Assembly: GCA_037349105.1 (NCBI GenBank)
Contig: JAYJMM010000082.1
Coordinates: 1,364,001-1,428,000, forward strand
DNA: 64,000 nt
Source of the DNA: Limnomonas spitsbergensis
Taxonomy: Eukaryota > Chlorophyta > Chlorophyceae > Chlamydomonadales
Direction of reading: 5' to 3'
The translations under genes and the position numbers were made by a program. This document shows, in pieces, positions 42,101-51,479 of this stretch (position 1 is the stretch's first letter; each line of letters begins with the position of its first letter). Below the pieces are notes generated by a model. That model had not been told where the DNA came from. It was given only the letters and a program-made list of their open reading frames with translations, and did no database searches.

Positions 42101-44000
42101 TAAGATCCAATCAGATAACCTTATTTCGAACTCGTTATTGGCCAAGTTCAAAAGCTCCTTGTGTGCCCCTCTTCCCCTCGAGTAAATTCTGTCGAGTAAA
42201 TCCCTGTTGTATGCATGCTTCTGATCGAAGGTGTTGAGGGTTAAGGGTTAAGCTCAGCCTGAGGGGGAGAGGGAGCAGGCCAGTAGTGATGTCAAGTATT
42301 GCGCGTTGGGATGTGTTTCAAGCTTGTCCAAAGCCTAGCCTGGATCTAGCTCTGATACAACCCTTAAAGCCTGGATCAAAGCCTGGATCTAGCTCTGATA
42401 GAACCCTTAAAGCCTGGATCAAAGCCTGGATCTAGCTCTGATAGAACCCTTAAAGCCTGGATCAAAGCCTGGATCTAGCTCTGATAGAACCCTTAAAATA
42501 TGCAATGAATGCACATTTGAAGGAATGTAATTCAAACATACGGCACCTGCCTCTGCCTCTGTACATGTCTCTTGCCGTGTGCAGCTTGTGGATGGGCGTT
42601 TAAGTGACTAGGCCTACTGACCAGAGAACTGAACCAGTTCCCTCGATCAACCGTCTTGTTCATAGATGCCTCCTCCCTGCCTCTGGCCCCGTGCAGCTCA
42701 TCAGTGGCCTTGCCACAGACTAGTTCTCTTGTACGCTCATGCGCTGGCAGTGTCCCCCTTCAAGCCTTTTGGTGCCCCTCTGGGACTGAATGCGGGACCT
42801 GCTTCTTAAAGTAGTGCGCCATCAATTAACCGCCATGTGCATGAAGGCCCCCATATCATAACACGAAGTAAGAAATATCCAATACATATTTTGCTTGTAG
42901 TTCGCACAAGACTTCCCTGTAGGCCTGCATGGCAGTTTTGTGCTGTGTATTGATGTTGTGTGTGCAGTGGTGGTGGTGTCGTTGTTGTTGTCCCCGTAAT
43001 TTGGACTCCACTACATTGTAAGTTTTTTGTAACAGCAGTGGGGGGGGACTTAAAACAAATGTTGCATCAGCCGTACAATCGCCCTAAATCGTCCTCTGTT
43101 ATTTTTCTTTCAAGAGTTTTTCACTGCCCCCTCACCTTTGTGTCGTACCCTGTGCAGCTGGTGGATAGCCTTGTGACAGAGGTCAAACGTCTCATTGCAA
43201 TCCCCACCTCGGACTCCGATTCAGAGCTGATCGTTGCAGTAGAGCATCAGCTGGTGAACTTGGCGGCAAACCTGGAGCAGCAGCGGAGGGACATCCACAC
43301 CGCATTCAAAGCCCGGCCTTTCTCCCTGCGAATGCCGTACATGCCTGTCTACTTTGCCGGGGAGGATGGCATTTCTGCCTCCGCCGCCGAGGCTGCTCTT
43401 GTTAAGAATGGGGAGGCTGCAGCAGCTGCTGGTGTGGAGGCGGAGACCCGAAAGATATCGTCTGTTGCAGACAAGGCCAGCAGCACAGAGGGGGGTCAAA
43501 AGGTGTCGGCTGTTGCAGACGTTGCCATCAGCATGGAGGAGGGTCGAAAGGCGTCGGCTGTTGCAGATACCGCCACCGCCATGCACCACAGCAGCAGTGG
43601 AAACACTGCTGCACTTACCGGTGGAGCCAATTCCGTTGTGCTTGCCACCGGTGGCGCAGCAGCGCTGCTCGAAGTCGACCCTCACATAAACGCTGGCCTT
43701 GCGCGCGTGCTACGCTGCCTGGACCGGGGGTTGCATGAAGCTGTGAGCAGGAGCTGTAGCGATCCCGAGGTTGACGCGGACAAGCGGCGCACCCAGCCGG
43801 GGGATCATGAGAACAGAGCCGTTGGCTGCGGTAGAAGCGGTGGCGGGACTGACGTCCGGCCAGCTACCACACGGCGGTCTCAGGTTAAGGCTCAGCTGCA
43901 TGCGTATTTGGTGGAGGGTGGAGGCGAGCTGGCAGTGGGACTGGAAAGGTTCCATGTGGGTTACCTGCTGTACATCGCTCATCTCACCAGCATGAACTAG
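30118..44000 (+). CDS. FUSC/ALMT-like integral membrane transporter, about twelve exons
   Basis: Probably an anion or aromatic-acid exporter. Exons: 30118-30436, 30728-30835, 32346-32654, 33139-33660, 33756-33794, 34859 to about 35.7 kb, 36907-37030, 37107-37296, 39286-39476, 40629-40728, 41488-41871, 43158-44000. Phases agree except at the end of exon 6, whose donor is uncertain. N-terminal membrane block: DSRDYWSILLVVASVSIASH, FGLMYQALVVVIVICGVILT, YLVVCSMFTLIVGPLFGG, then ANVMVNLGMFMAISMGIMLL. A helical and then Ala/Gly/Pro-rich loop follows (exons 4-6). The C-terminal membrane block has the FUSC hallmark ATIQKALMRIIATVCGVMIA, then YFCISFTFAYSMTMGYSGVY and ILGCVVAMVVAIVIFPISG, close to plant ALMT order, then a long cytosolic tail. 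About 1300 residues. ATG 30118 is the first Met in frame; an upstream coding exon joining at 30073 is possible. Introns are filled with copies of exon edges (see repeats). FUSC superfamily is well supported; substrate is unknown. Confidence 0.68.
31735..32345 (+). repeat. Acceptor-plus-exon-start array before exon 3
   Basis: About nine degenerate units of 40-80 bp, each with CTCCCCTGCAGACTTCATCT or CTGCAGAGTTCATCTA and CCCCTCCCAACTAA-like spacer, precede the real exon 3 start (AAAG then AGTTCATCTACACCCCTC). Unit cores lie near 31755, 31825, 31905, 31945, 32020, 32100, 32140, 32215 and 32285. Each copy resembles a 3' splice site followed by the first codons of exon 3. Confidence 0.85.
33895..34095. 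repeat. 38-bp minisatellite in intron 5
   Basis: Five near-identical copies of a 38-bp unit (AATGTGTGCAATTCACCATG then CATTTACCTAACTCATGG) plus a partial one. Alternate units differ at one base (CTC/CGC), hinting at a doubled higher-order unit. Confidence 0.9.
34176..34858 (+). repeat. Acceptor-plus-exon-start array before exon 6
   Basis: Six degenerate units of about 85-125 bp with CCACGCTTCA-ATGGGGACCC, a GCGGCATGTTTGCC-like block and CCCTGAATCATAAACCCTT precede the true exon start, which has the same blocks in order and keeps frame (CTTCAG, then ATGGGGACCCAAGC). Unit starts near 34181, 34293, 34422, 34537, 34621 and 34736. Confidence 0.85.
35700..36330. repeat. 13-bp minisatellite (GCTAGGGTTGACT type) in intron 6
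   Basis: Dozens of copies of a 13-bp unit alternating TAGGGTTGACTGC and TAGGGTTGGCTGC. A block of about 115 bp (with CCTAGTAGAGTTGATTGC) is itself duplicated around 36080 and 36205. It contains TAGGGTT words but is not a telomere array because of the fixed GACTGC spacer. Confidence 0.9.
36370..36445 (+). repeat. Copy of the end of exon 6
   Basis: CAGCTGGCGATGCTCATCAA, GGCCTTG and GGGCTTGCCGCC match the last part of exon 6 (CAGCTAGTGATGCTCATCAA at about 35616). It lies inside the intron on the far side of the 13-bp minisatellite. Confidence 0.7.
36665..36906 (+). repeat. Weak acceptor copies before exon 7
   Basis: CTTCCATTTGCGTCC, TTCTACTTGCGTTTCTC and CTTCCATTCATAG precede the real boundary TTCTTCAG-CCTTCCACTTGCGG. 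Similarity is short and degenerate, so this array is less certain than the others. Confidence 0.45.
36985..37080 (+). repeat. Dispersed repeat overlapping the exon 7 donor
   Basis: GGTAACGGCGCGGATGTGGC through GCTATTTCC-GTAAGT, CTCACGCCCC and TTTCTTTCTTTT matches the repeats at 13145-13245 (inverted) and 47955-48065. In this copy the sequence corresponding to TTTCCTTAACC elsewhere reads TTTCCGTAAGT, giving the splice donor. About 15 residues of exon 7 would thus come from a repeat. Confidence 0.65.
37350..37405 (+). repeat. Copy of the end of exon 8
   Basis: CTCGTGGCCTTTCTGCTTGC, GCTGCAAGTGTGTGAG resembles the exon 8 end and donor (CTCATGGCTTTCCTGCTTGT, GCTGCAA-GTGAGTG) about 105 bp upstream. 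Confidence 0.7.
37843..38700 (-). mobile_element. LINE tail split by a hAT-like element
   Basis: Tail sequence GACTTAACACCTCTGGGCAC to CTGCTCAT at 37843-37876 continues at 38629 with CTGCTCAATAAGGCTCGGCA and GGGCGCCAACTGTC. It lies in intron 8 of the transporter. Confidence 0.65.
37877..38628. mobile_element. hAT-like non-autonomous element in intron 8
   Basis: The right end, read inward, is TAGGGCTGGTATATACCG; the left end is TGAGGGCTGACGGGTGGCGT then ATACCG. CTGCTCA plus one variable base (8 bp) flanks both sides (37869-37876, 38629-38636), matching the 8-bp duplication and the terminal AGGGCTG typical of hAT elements. Both ends are rich in TATACG words. The middle holds the dispersed repeat seen at 1-130. 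No transposase frame. Confidence 0.65.
38774..38850 (-). mobile_element. LINE tail fragment
   Basis: AACAGTATGACGTCACACCT, then CTGCTCAATAAGGCCCGGCA is a diverged inverted tail. A similar diverged fragment lies just upstream near 38690-38755. Confidence 0.5.
38905..39285 (+). repeat. Acceptor copies before exon 9
   Basis: TGCCTCACC-CTCTCC-TCCGCCCCC and CCCAGCC-AC-AG-GAGGCCAT recur about four times before the true boundary (CCCACTAGGGAG then GCCACCATTCAA). The clearest decoy is at about 39205-39250 (CAGAGAGGCCATCCCCAAGA). Confidence 0.7.
39540..40030 (+). repeat. Donor-boundary array after exon 9
   Basis: Five units of about 105 bp, each with AAGCTGCGCGTCATGGGCGA or GAGCTGTGTATCATGGGCGG, then TCATGTGAGAAGTGGA-like donor region and CCCTGATATCTGCGCACTT, follow the true exon 9 end. 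Only the first copy keeps the reading frame into exon 10. Confidence 0.85.
40173..40262. repeat. 27-bp tandem repeat in intron 9
   Basis: Three copies of AATTATGATCATTTTTGTTT plus TCATGGG; the third is spaced by an extra ATGGGACTT. Confidence 0.85.
40815..41085 (+). repeat. Donor-boundary copies after exon 10
   Basis: GACACGTCTGGTCACTCAGA and CACATCTGGTCTCCCAGATG, each followed by AGGTCCCGCTGGTGG and CTGCATGTAGTACTCATCTG-like DNA, are copies of the exon 10 end (ACACGCCTGGTCTCCCAG-GTGAGG). In both copies the GT of the donor is lost (AGATAAGG, AGATGAGG). Confidence 0.85.
41120..41487 (+). repeat. Acceptor-plus-exon-start array before exon 11
   Basis: Three units of about 110-120 bp (near 41125, 41238, 41362) contain CATGCCCC-GACATCAG, then GTGCATCGTGGCCATGGTGG and TTGCCATTGTCATCTTGCCA, and CTAAGCCCTAAACCC. 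The fourth copy is exon 11 itself (CCTGATCAG, then GGATGCGTTGTTGCCATGGT). Confidence 0.88.
42335..42500. repeat. 43-bp tandem repeat in intron 11
   Basis: Nearly four copies of CCTGGATCTAGCTCTGATAG plus AACCCTTAAAGCCTGGATCA and AAG. Copies are almost identical. Confidence 0.9.
42545..42730 (+). repeat. Acceptor copies before exon 12
   Basis: Two decoys: CCGTGTGCAG-CTTGTGGATGGGC near 42575-42600 and CCCGTGCAG-CTCATCAGTGGCC near 42685-42715, both similar to the true boundary CCCTGTGCAG-CTGGTGGATAGCC at 43158. Downstream frames close quickly. Confidence 0.7.
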
Positions 44001-44200
44001 GCAGTGCGCAATCTGGAACGGGTGGCATGCTGGCGGTACATTGTACATCTTACCAGCGTCCAGTAGGCCCTGCACGGTCGGCGTGCTGGCGGTACATTGT
44101 ACATCTTACTGATGTCAAGTTGGCCCTGCACGGGCGGCGTGCTGGCGGTACATTGTACATCTTACTTGCGTCCAGTAGGCCCTGCACAATCTGGATTGAG
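43960..44200 (+). repeat. Tandem copies of the end of exon 12
   Basis: The end of the coding sequence (CTGCTGTACATCGCTCATCT, CACCAGCATGAACTAGGCAG) is followed by three copies of a roughly 57-bp unit with TGCTGGCGGTACATTGTACA, TCTTAC and AGTAGGCCCTGCAC. Confidence 0.8.
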
Positions 44201-45439
44201 CTGTGCAGGTGACACATGGAGGTGCTTGGAGCTGCAGTCTACATTCAGCTTTGTTTCCCGCTTTTCCACAGCAGCACAACCTGGTCGTCTTCTGCAATTT
44301 TCTATGCCAGTCCACCTGGGCAGTTGTTTAATCTTTTCGGGTAGGATTCAAAACTGTTTAAGCCAGCAGATGAGCATCGATTATTTTTGAGTGCCTGAGC
44401 CTGCCTCAGCTACTACAACCTGATCCACGGCTGCCTGGGCTTCGTGCATCAAACCCTGTAGCATGTAAGCCCTGTAGCACCGGCAACAGGCCAGTCAAGG
44501 TCTGGTCCCCGTCCGCCCAGTGGTGGGCGCCCAGCGGCCTGCCAAAGCTGTTCTGGCGCATGCGAAAAGAAGCAGTGTCGATGATTGGTTTCACCCCAAA
44601 CCATCTCCTCGTCACTCTTCTTCAGCTTATTCACCAAGTGCAAGTTGAGGACCACATTGTTTTTTGCTTTTGTGTCTCAAGTTGCCATGCCCATCATTCC
44701 CTCTGCCAAATCTCCGTCCTCCTCCAGCCCCTCCCTCCTCTTCTCGCCGCCCTCCTCTCGTCCCCACATACGGGGTTTTCTTACCTTTTCGGTATCCTCA
44801 CTTTCATTCCTTCTCTCCGCCACATGTCCCTCATCATATGGCCGCTTTCCTGGAGAGTTTTTGGCGCTTCAAGACCGTTTTCAACTTTGAAGAGCATAAT
44901 TTAGAATCTTGCCCGTCCTGAAGGGGGACACACTGCAACCCACTGAGCTGTCCGAGTTGGACTCCACAATCCACATGCCCATGTTTTTTAATTCCGTTAT
45001 TGTGCTCATGTCGGCAAACAGGTCACAAGATAGTAGTGTCTATATGCCCACCCTCCAAGGCTTGGACCCCCATCTTGATAATGCCCGGTGGCAGTTGCTA
45101 TCCGTGAGGAAATCATTCCCGCATGCATCCCCTCAATTGACCTAGGCATAGCCCTCCCTTTGGCTCCTTTTCCCCATCCCATCCCCCTGCTGTCCAGCCA
45201 GGTTTGGCTCCTGGTTTGTGTCGTGGCTTTGGCTGCCATGGATAATATTGGGTGGCGTTATATGCCTGGGTGCCCTCTGTTGCTTGCGAACCGTTACGTC
45301 TTGCACATCTGATGTACTTCTGGTTGATCTGGGCTGGGTTATTGATTACTGCCTTGGGGTCTCTTTCGTGATTCGTTTGATTTCTCACTGTTCTTCCTAG
45401 ACTTAATGTGTTAATGGGTTTCTGTTTCCCCATTCTTTC
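44201..45439. other. Region downstream of the transporter gene
   Basis: Probable 3' UTR and flank. TGTAA near 44463 is a possible poly(A) signal. Pyrimidine-rich stretches at 44690-44800. Open frames are not recognisable. A further 3' exon of the transporter cannot be excluded. Confidence 0.3.
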
Positions 45440-45715
45440 AGCTTAAAACCTGTTATGTTTCTCTGTTCTCACTGCTTTTTGTTTGTGTTTCTAGCTTGTT
45501 TACTTCCAGCTTCAACCGGTAATGTTCTCTGGTCCTCCAACTTTTAACCAGAATTACGATTCCCTGTTACTCTTGTTTTTAACCGGTGATGCTGTCCTGT
45601 CCCTCCTGGTTTTACCCCTGCTGCACCCTGCTGTTACTTCCGTCTTCTTCCTGCTTTTAATCGGTAATGCTTTCCTGCTTTTTCGACTTCCTGCTTCCTG
45701 GTCAATGTTGGGGGC
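45440..45715. repeat. Degenerate tandem repeat (CTTTTAACCGGTAATG type)
   Basis: About five imperfect copies of a 50-60 bp unit with CTTTTAACCGGTAATGCT and CCTGTTCTCCTGC-like blocks. Confidence 0.55.
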
Positions 45716-47954
45716 CAGTATTAGGAGAGTGAGAATTCAAAAGGCAAAGCGCTTAAAAAATAACTGCCTTAGGGGCTGGAGGGGCAATAGTGCTGGAGCA
45801 GGTGAACGGCAAGCCCGATCCAGAGCGGTCAGTATGTAGGATCCAGAGCAAGAGTTCCTCCAGGAGAGCGAGATCCAGGGATCCGGGGGGGCTCCTCAGA
45901 TGCGTAAAGCAGAGGTCGAAAGTAATTTTGTTCATCAGGGATCAGGGGGGCTCAAGATATACGGAAAACCCTCTCCTCCTGAGCATTGGGGCCTCTGGAA
46001 AAAGGATACAAGACAGAAAACACCCTGCCCCCAAGAGCAGGGTGGCTCAAGAGACAAAAAAGCAAGACACCCCTTTCCTCAGAGGTCTCGCCGGCCCTAA
46101 CAATCGAGATATAATGGGAGATCAATACCCACGGGCAAGTGAAGGTGCAGGATAGGGAAGGGGGCGACAGGGGTGGCACCTGGTTCAGAACGGTGTGACG
46201 TCCGTACCTCAAAGCAGGCCATGATGGTTCCGGAGGCCACCCCTTTGTTTTAGTCCCGCGGCTACAACAAACTCACTGTTCAATATCAATAGATATCCAG
46301 CCTCTGACGATAGCATAGCGAGTATATTGAGCATCATTGAGACCGAGACAAAAGAATGCCTTCTCTCCAACTAAGACTTGCACAGGCGCTGAGAAATACG
46401 TGCACGTCAAGACCGGTGACGCCATCCCAGCGAGTGGATTCCTACAAAACAAGTCCTTGTCAACTCTCTTCTTCCGTGAGTTATCATTTCAGTGCGACGC
46501 GCTAGCAACGTACCCTGAGTGCCTGATCAGTGACATGGGCATAGCATCCGGATTTTCAGGCAGAACCGCCGCGCGAAAGCCGCGCATGTATGCAGGCAAG
46601 CTCCGTCATCAGACGAACCTGCAGTTTCATCCTAGCTCAAGAATTGGACATCCAAATTCTAGAACCAACATATTCGAGTGTATGCGGGAGTGTATGCGCA
46701 CTTCGGCCTGTCCAAGCGATTGCCCGAATCCCGGATCGATCGACGAGAAAAATTAGGGCACTTTCAATCGGAATATTGCAAAACGAAGCGATCGGCCCTG
46801 CCGGTATCAGTGCCGATACACTGCATTGATGTATTCGTTTACATATTTGAAAGCCCTGTCTCGCTTTTGCTAAGTTGACACGTACATACTACATGTCTAC
46901 CAGATTGTACACGCCTCGCTCGGGACAGGTGTGACGTCAAGTGTGACGCCCGCCGTCCGCACCTGTGAGACCGCAAACGTCTGCCTTCAGGCGACAGATG
47001 CTCCCCGGGAGACATCCCTATTTCCCTTGATTCTGAACACGAAATTTTGGGTCGCTGTATAACTTCTCATCACCCCCTGTGTGGCTCAGTCCCTGGTTAC
47101 GGTTGTGCATGTCCTGTTTGTGGTTTGGGGTTTAGGCCACATGCGCACCCAGGCTGTTTTTGAGTTAGCATTCCAGATTTTCTAGGGTCGGGCGGCCGGC
47201 CTCACACCTTGTTACGTCCGAGGAAAATAAAAACACCTGTGAGAGTGTGAGACCTTACCTTGCGAGTTGTACCTTCTAGCAATTTCATACCTGGCGTTCT
47301 CTACGGGGGGGACTCAGTTCAGGGCGTGATGGCTGGTTCCGGAGTCCGCCCACATCCGCCCCCTTGTTAAGTAACTGAAATAAATATGCTTTCATCATGC
47401 GTTAAGTCTGAACCTACTAGCGCTGAATTATAGATGCGAGCATTCGAACCCGGCAAATACAGCGATCGTCATGTTTTCTTTGGGACCATTATCGGCCGTG
47501 ATGACCGCGTTTATTTGAAATAACTAGCGGTAGCTCAAAAGCCGGCCGTATGTTTGCATTTCCAGCGTGAATTAATTTGGGGGGTTTTGAGGTTGTAAGT
47601 TTCAGAATGTCAAGTAAGAATTCCAATGTGATTCATACCCTATGTGCGGTAATATAGTTATGCCTTCCTTATTACCCTTGCATGCAGGAATTGTGGATTT
47701 TGAAGCATTGAATACACTTGAAGGCCTTGCGAATGTGAGGGAATATGCATACCGCCATATCTTTCTGCCTTGCTGTATAGAATCCGCAGCATAAATTATG
47801 TGACGTCTGCCTGTCGCTGAAAGGTAGCTTTGTTGCACTTTTATTGCAGGTGCGGCCAGGACTCGTAGTTGAAGTGCACTGAATGTCATTCAGTGTGCCA
47901 GATCAGGGTGCCCTTGATCCGGCACACTTAACTGATTGCCTAGTCGTGCTTGTT
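45716..47954. other. Gene-free stretch
   Basis: A 139-codon frame at 46337-46756 has no recognisable motif and no supporting splice structure, so it is not called. CCGGAGGCCACCCC near 46228 and CCGGAGTCCGCCC near 47338 sit in similar surroundings (GTGATGGCTGGTTCC, CATGATGGTTCC), hinting at a diverged repeat. No other feature. Confidence 0.3.
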
Positions 47955-48065
47955 GTAACGGATGTTAACAGCGTGGATGCGGCTGCGGCCCCAAGCTGCG
48001 TCGTTTCTTCAACCTCCACGTCACTGTAGGGCGTATTTTTTTCTTTCTTTCTTCATGCTTGTTGT
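47955..48065 (+). repeat. Dispersed repeat, third copy
   Basis: GTTAACAGCGTGGATGCGGC, CCAAGCTGCGTCGTTTC, CACGTCACTGTAGGGCGT and TTTCTTTCTTTC match 36985-37080 and 13145-13245. Lies just upstream of the kinase relic. Confidence 0.55.
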
Positions 48066-48184
48066 CGAATATATGGCCGCAAACGGGGTCGCTGATGAAG
48101 TGTGAGCTCAGTCGTCCTGCTGCGCTGGCAGGTGGCTGGAGTATTGGGCCCCGCCGGCAGTCCGGCAGGTAAGTGAGCGGCTGT

Positions 48185-50636
48185 CTGGATTTGGTTAAAT
48201 CCACCTTTGAGGCTGTCAAGCAGGTCAAAGACAACAAGAAAGCAGCCGAGTATTTGTCGGAGGGTTTAGGTTTCAATGGCTCATGGTGAGTGGCTGAGCG
48301 GCCGAAAGCATGGCAGAGTGAACTAGTTGAACGCTTGAAAGATTGAAATTATGCCCAAGATTGTCCAAGATTGTCACTTTTGTACAAAAAATCATCGGTC
48401 TCGTATCACTTAGTTAAACAGATATTTGACACACTTACAAAACTTACACTTACTGGTACCGTAGATTTGAATTGCCTTCCCTCGGGTTAGTATTTTCCAT
48501 TCTTATACAATCCTTGCCAACCAAACTTTGCCCAGCCATGCTATGAAGACAGCATGCGATGCATTCCCACATTGGAAGCATGCAGTGATTCTTTTTCCGG
48601 TCACAAGTCCACCTTTGGCAGGCCGCCCCACGGCCGTTTAAGGCCTGATTGGGACCAAACTTGGGCCGGCCTACGACTGGTGACCAGAGGAGCATGGCTG
48701 GCCTTAAATGGGCCCCCCGGCCAGAGGCTGACATGCAGCTGTGTCACAATAAAATAAACATTGGATGTGTATCACCATGTGATGCATACCCGTATGGATA
48801 AGTTCATATGACCATGTGTCATCCATGAACCCCTATCATGCTGCATGCCGGCCACTGAAGTTGAGATACCAATCGGCGCTATATGCCCACCCTCCACAGG
48901 TGCTTGAGCGACCCGAGCACGGCAAGCGCCCTCCCGCCGACGTCTTCTCGCGGGGATGGTTCTATTTGAGATATTTGCAAACGAAAGGCCCTTCCATGAG
49001 ACGGCCTCCGACGACCATGTGCGGAGTACGGTGATGAACGGCGTGAGGCCAACCCTGCCGTCTCCATCGCCAGACTTCCCAATCGAGCTGCGGAAGCTCA
49101 TTCAGCAGTTTTGGGCCATGAACGAGGGAGGCAGGCCGGCGGCGGTTGGGGTCGTACAACAGCTTGAGGAGCTGACCTTGCGGCAGGTGGGTTTCAGCTG
49201 TTGTACTGATGTTGCATTCATGTTGCACTGATGTTGCATTGTTGCCGCCTTGCTACTTGTGAGGATGTGGAACATGAAGAATTGACATTATTTTCCAAAG
49301 CCTCGCAATGCCTTCAACAAAGAAAGGAGGTGCATCAGGCTATAGTCTGAAACCCACACACCCACCCACTTTTGCAATGTTACATGCGCTTGAACTGTAT
49401 CACTTTGACACACTTTGCAGTATCCATTTTATAATACTTGGACTGTTGTAGGAGGGTGTGACAACCCCACCTCAAGAGGCAGCCTCTTTCAGTTTCCCAT
49501 GTATTTTCTTCAATTGCTAATTTATTGTTAACAGTCTCTTTATCGATCTTATATCACCTTTGGCTCGTCAAAGGACAATGTTGCATTGCAGCCATGGCCG
49601 AGGGGGGGGGAGGGGAGGGAGGTGTCAGTTGTTGCACTTTCTCTTTTGCTTACTAGCCTACGCCTTTCTCTCACTCGGAATTCTAGAGGGCATTTGACAT
49701 GGTCGCCACTGGTAATTTCAATGTTGTGGTGTTGGCCAGGCCTCTCACTTTGCATGCTTGTATGCCTGGCTTCATTTCTAGGTGAGAGCTGTCACACAAG
49801 GCTCGATCGCCCCCCTCGTCAGTCTCCTTAAGTCAAGCTCTATGGGGGTGCAAGATAGTGCGGCGGCGCTTCTGAGGAACCTCGCAGCAAAGCCTCACAA
49901 CCACCACGTAAAGATTTTAGAGTCAGGCGCCGTCATCCCCCTCATCAGCCTCCTGAGGTCCAGCTCTGTGGTGGTGCAGGCAACTGCAGCAAGTGCTCTG
50001 CGAAACCTGGCTGGGATCGATGACATTAAGGTGAAGATTGTGGCGGCAGGTGCCGTCGCCCCTCTTGTCGGCCTCTTGGGGTCCAGCTCTTTGGAAGTGC
50101 AAGAGAACGCAGCGGGGGCTATCAGGAACCTTTCAGCTAATGCTGTCAACCAGGTGAAGTTTGCGGAGGCTGGGGGCTGGGGCCATTGCCCCCCTCATCA
50201 GCCTGCTTGGGTCCAGGTCTGAGGAGGTGCAGGCAATAGCGGCGGTGGGTCTGCGGAACCTTTCGGCAAATGCGGTGAACCAGGAGAAGATCGCTGCCGC
50301 AAGGGCCATCGCCCCCCTTGTCAGCCTTTTGAAGTCCAGGTCTATGGGGGTGCAAGAAAGGGCAGTGGCGGCTTTGCGGAACCTTTCAGACAACGCGGAC
50401 AACAAGGTGAAGATTGCTGCATCGGGGGCTATCGCCCCCCTCATCAGCCTGCTTGGTTCCAACTCAGTGGCAGTCCAGAAGTTGGCGGCAGCGGTTCTAT
50501 GGAAATTGGTTGCACCAACAAGAGCGAGATCTTAGCTAGGGGCGCCAGGGATCCTCTCACAAAGCTGACGGGATCCACTGATGCCGGGGTCCGACACGTG
50601 GCTATGGGTGCCTTAGCAGCACTGGGCAGGGAGTGA
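48185..50636 (+). pseudogene. Decayed TKL kinase with armadillo repeats
   Basis: Three blocks. (1) 48185-48262 encodes LDLVKSTFEAVKQVKDNKKA-AEYLSE, resembling the N-terminal four-helix adaptor of MLKL-type TKL kinases. (2) 48900-49186 encodes the C-lobe end of a kinase: VLERPEHGKRPPADVFS (subdomain IX Asp), then after a one-base frameshift near 48952 VLFEIFANERPFHE and NEGGRPAAVGVVQQLEEL (subdomain XI Arg). (3) 49782-50636 encodes about six armadillo repeats (APLVSLLKSSSMGVQDSAAA, LRNLA), joined to block 2 in phase 0 by GT-AG. A perfect 7-bp tandem duplication (GCTGGGG) near 50170 shifts the frame; another shift is near 50505; the correct frame then ends at TGA 50634-50636. The N-lobe and catalytic HRD and DFG motifs are missing. 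Sequencing error could explain single shifts, not the missing lobe. Confidence 0.7.
48645..48735. repeat. Short dispersed repeat (pair with 6713-6815)
   Basis: GATTGGGACCAAACTTGGGC, CGGCCTACGACTGGTGACCA and GGCCAGAGGCTGACATGCAG match the order seen at 6713-6815. It lies between the adaptor and kinase blocks of the relic. Confidence 0.45.
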
Positions 50637-50813
50637 TGAAGGGGCTTAAAAAACATTTTCGGCCTCGGTCCTGGACTCCGAATTATGGTCTATTGACGTA
50701 TTTTTTGTTTGGCCGGCAAGCTTTTGTATGGGAACGATGCGGCTGTGCCCAGAATGTTAGGGATCCAAGTGTAGGCCTTGTCGTAATAATCCCAAGCTTG
50801 CAGAAGAGCCTTG

Positions 50814-51456
50814 TGTCACAGTATATTACCGTATACGTGACAGAACCGTTTAGACCGCAGTTAGCGGCCGCGGAGCCTCCGCAGCTTATCTGCGGAGTCT
50901 CCGGATTTGAACTGAGACCCAGAATCCCGCTTAAGTGTGAAGTGTAGCAGATTTCCCGTACTCAGTAAATAGGGCTTGCCGGGACCTTTGAATCCCGGCT
51001 TGCACGCTTGACACTTACTTCGTTCCTTTTAAGTGGACAGGCCTCTAATTGTAATCAGCAACGGCTATCATCCCAAGATATACCCTGTGAATACCAATAA
51101 CGCCAGTACCACGAAGGCACGAAGACGATCAAGCCAGGTTCAGCCTCAGAGCCGACATAGCAACCTAGTCATCCTCAGCTAGATGCCCAGCCCGACCTGG
51201 GACACCGCCCGCAGTCTACGGCTACGACATCCCCCGCTTCACGCGGTGAGTGACTCAGCGACCCGTCAGATCAGCTATCTGAAGGGCCAGTAGTTAAGCT
51301 TTACAAGTGACCAGCTCCGTGTCTGTCATCTAGAAGTTCCAGCCACAGCTTAACGCGCTGCGCATCCGCGGCCAGTGTGTAGTCACTGAGTCCGCCCGTA
51401 GGCGTCCGCCACTATGTGGGGAAGAAGTCCGCCACGGACCTGAAGCAAACCTCTCG
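50814..51456 (+). repeat. LTR segment X, left copy
   Basis: Matches 59243-59885 without differences that I could see. Contains two strong hairpins: CTCCGCAG/CTGCGGAG at about 50875-50902 and GCCGGGA/TCCCGGC at about 50978-50999. The S segment is not next to this copy. Confidence 0.88.
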
Positions 51457-51479
51457 TGTCCACTTAAAAGGAACGAAGT
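51017..51479. repeat. 23-bp perfect inverted repeat at the X/internal junction
   Basis: 51017-51039 (ACTTCGTTCC...AGTGGACA) is exactly complementary to 51457-51479. The second arm starts at the first base after X. The right-hand X lacks this second arm. It may record self-priming or strand transfer during reverse transcription. Confidence 0.7.

Noticed and set aside
44906..45145. Possible extra final exon of the transporter
   Set aside because: The frame is open but has no membrane or FUSC-like pattern, and exon 12 already has a stop with its boundary copied in tandem after it.
46337..46756. 139-codon plus-strand frame
   Set aside because: No recognisable motif, no splice context and no codon pattern that sets it apart from random frames nearby.
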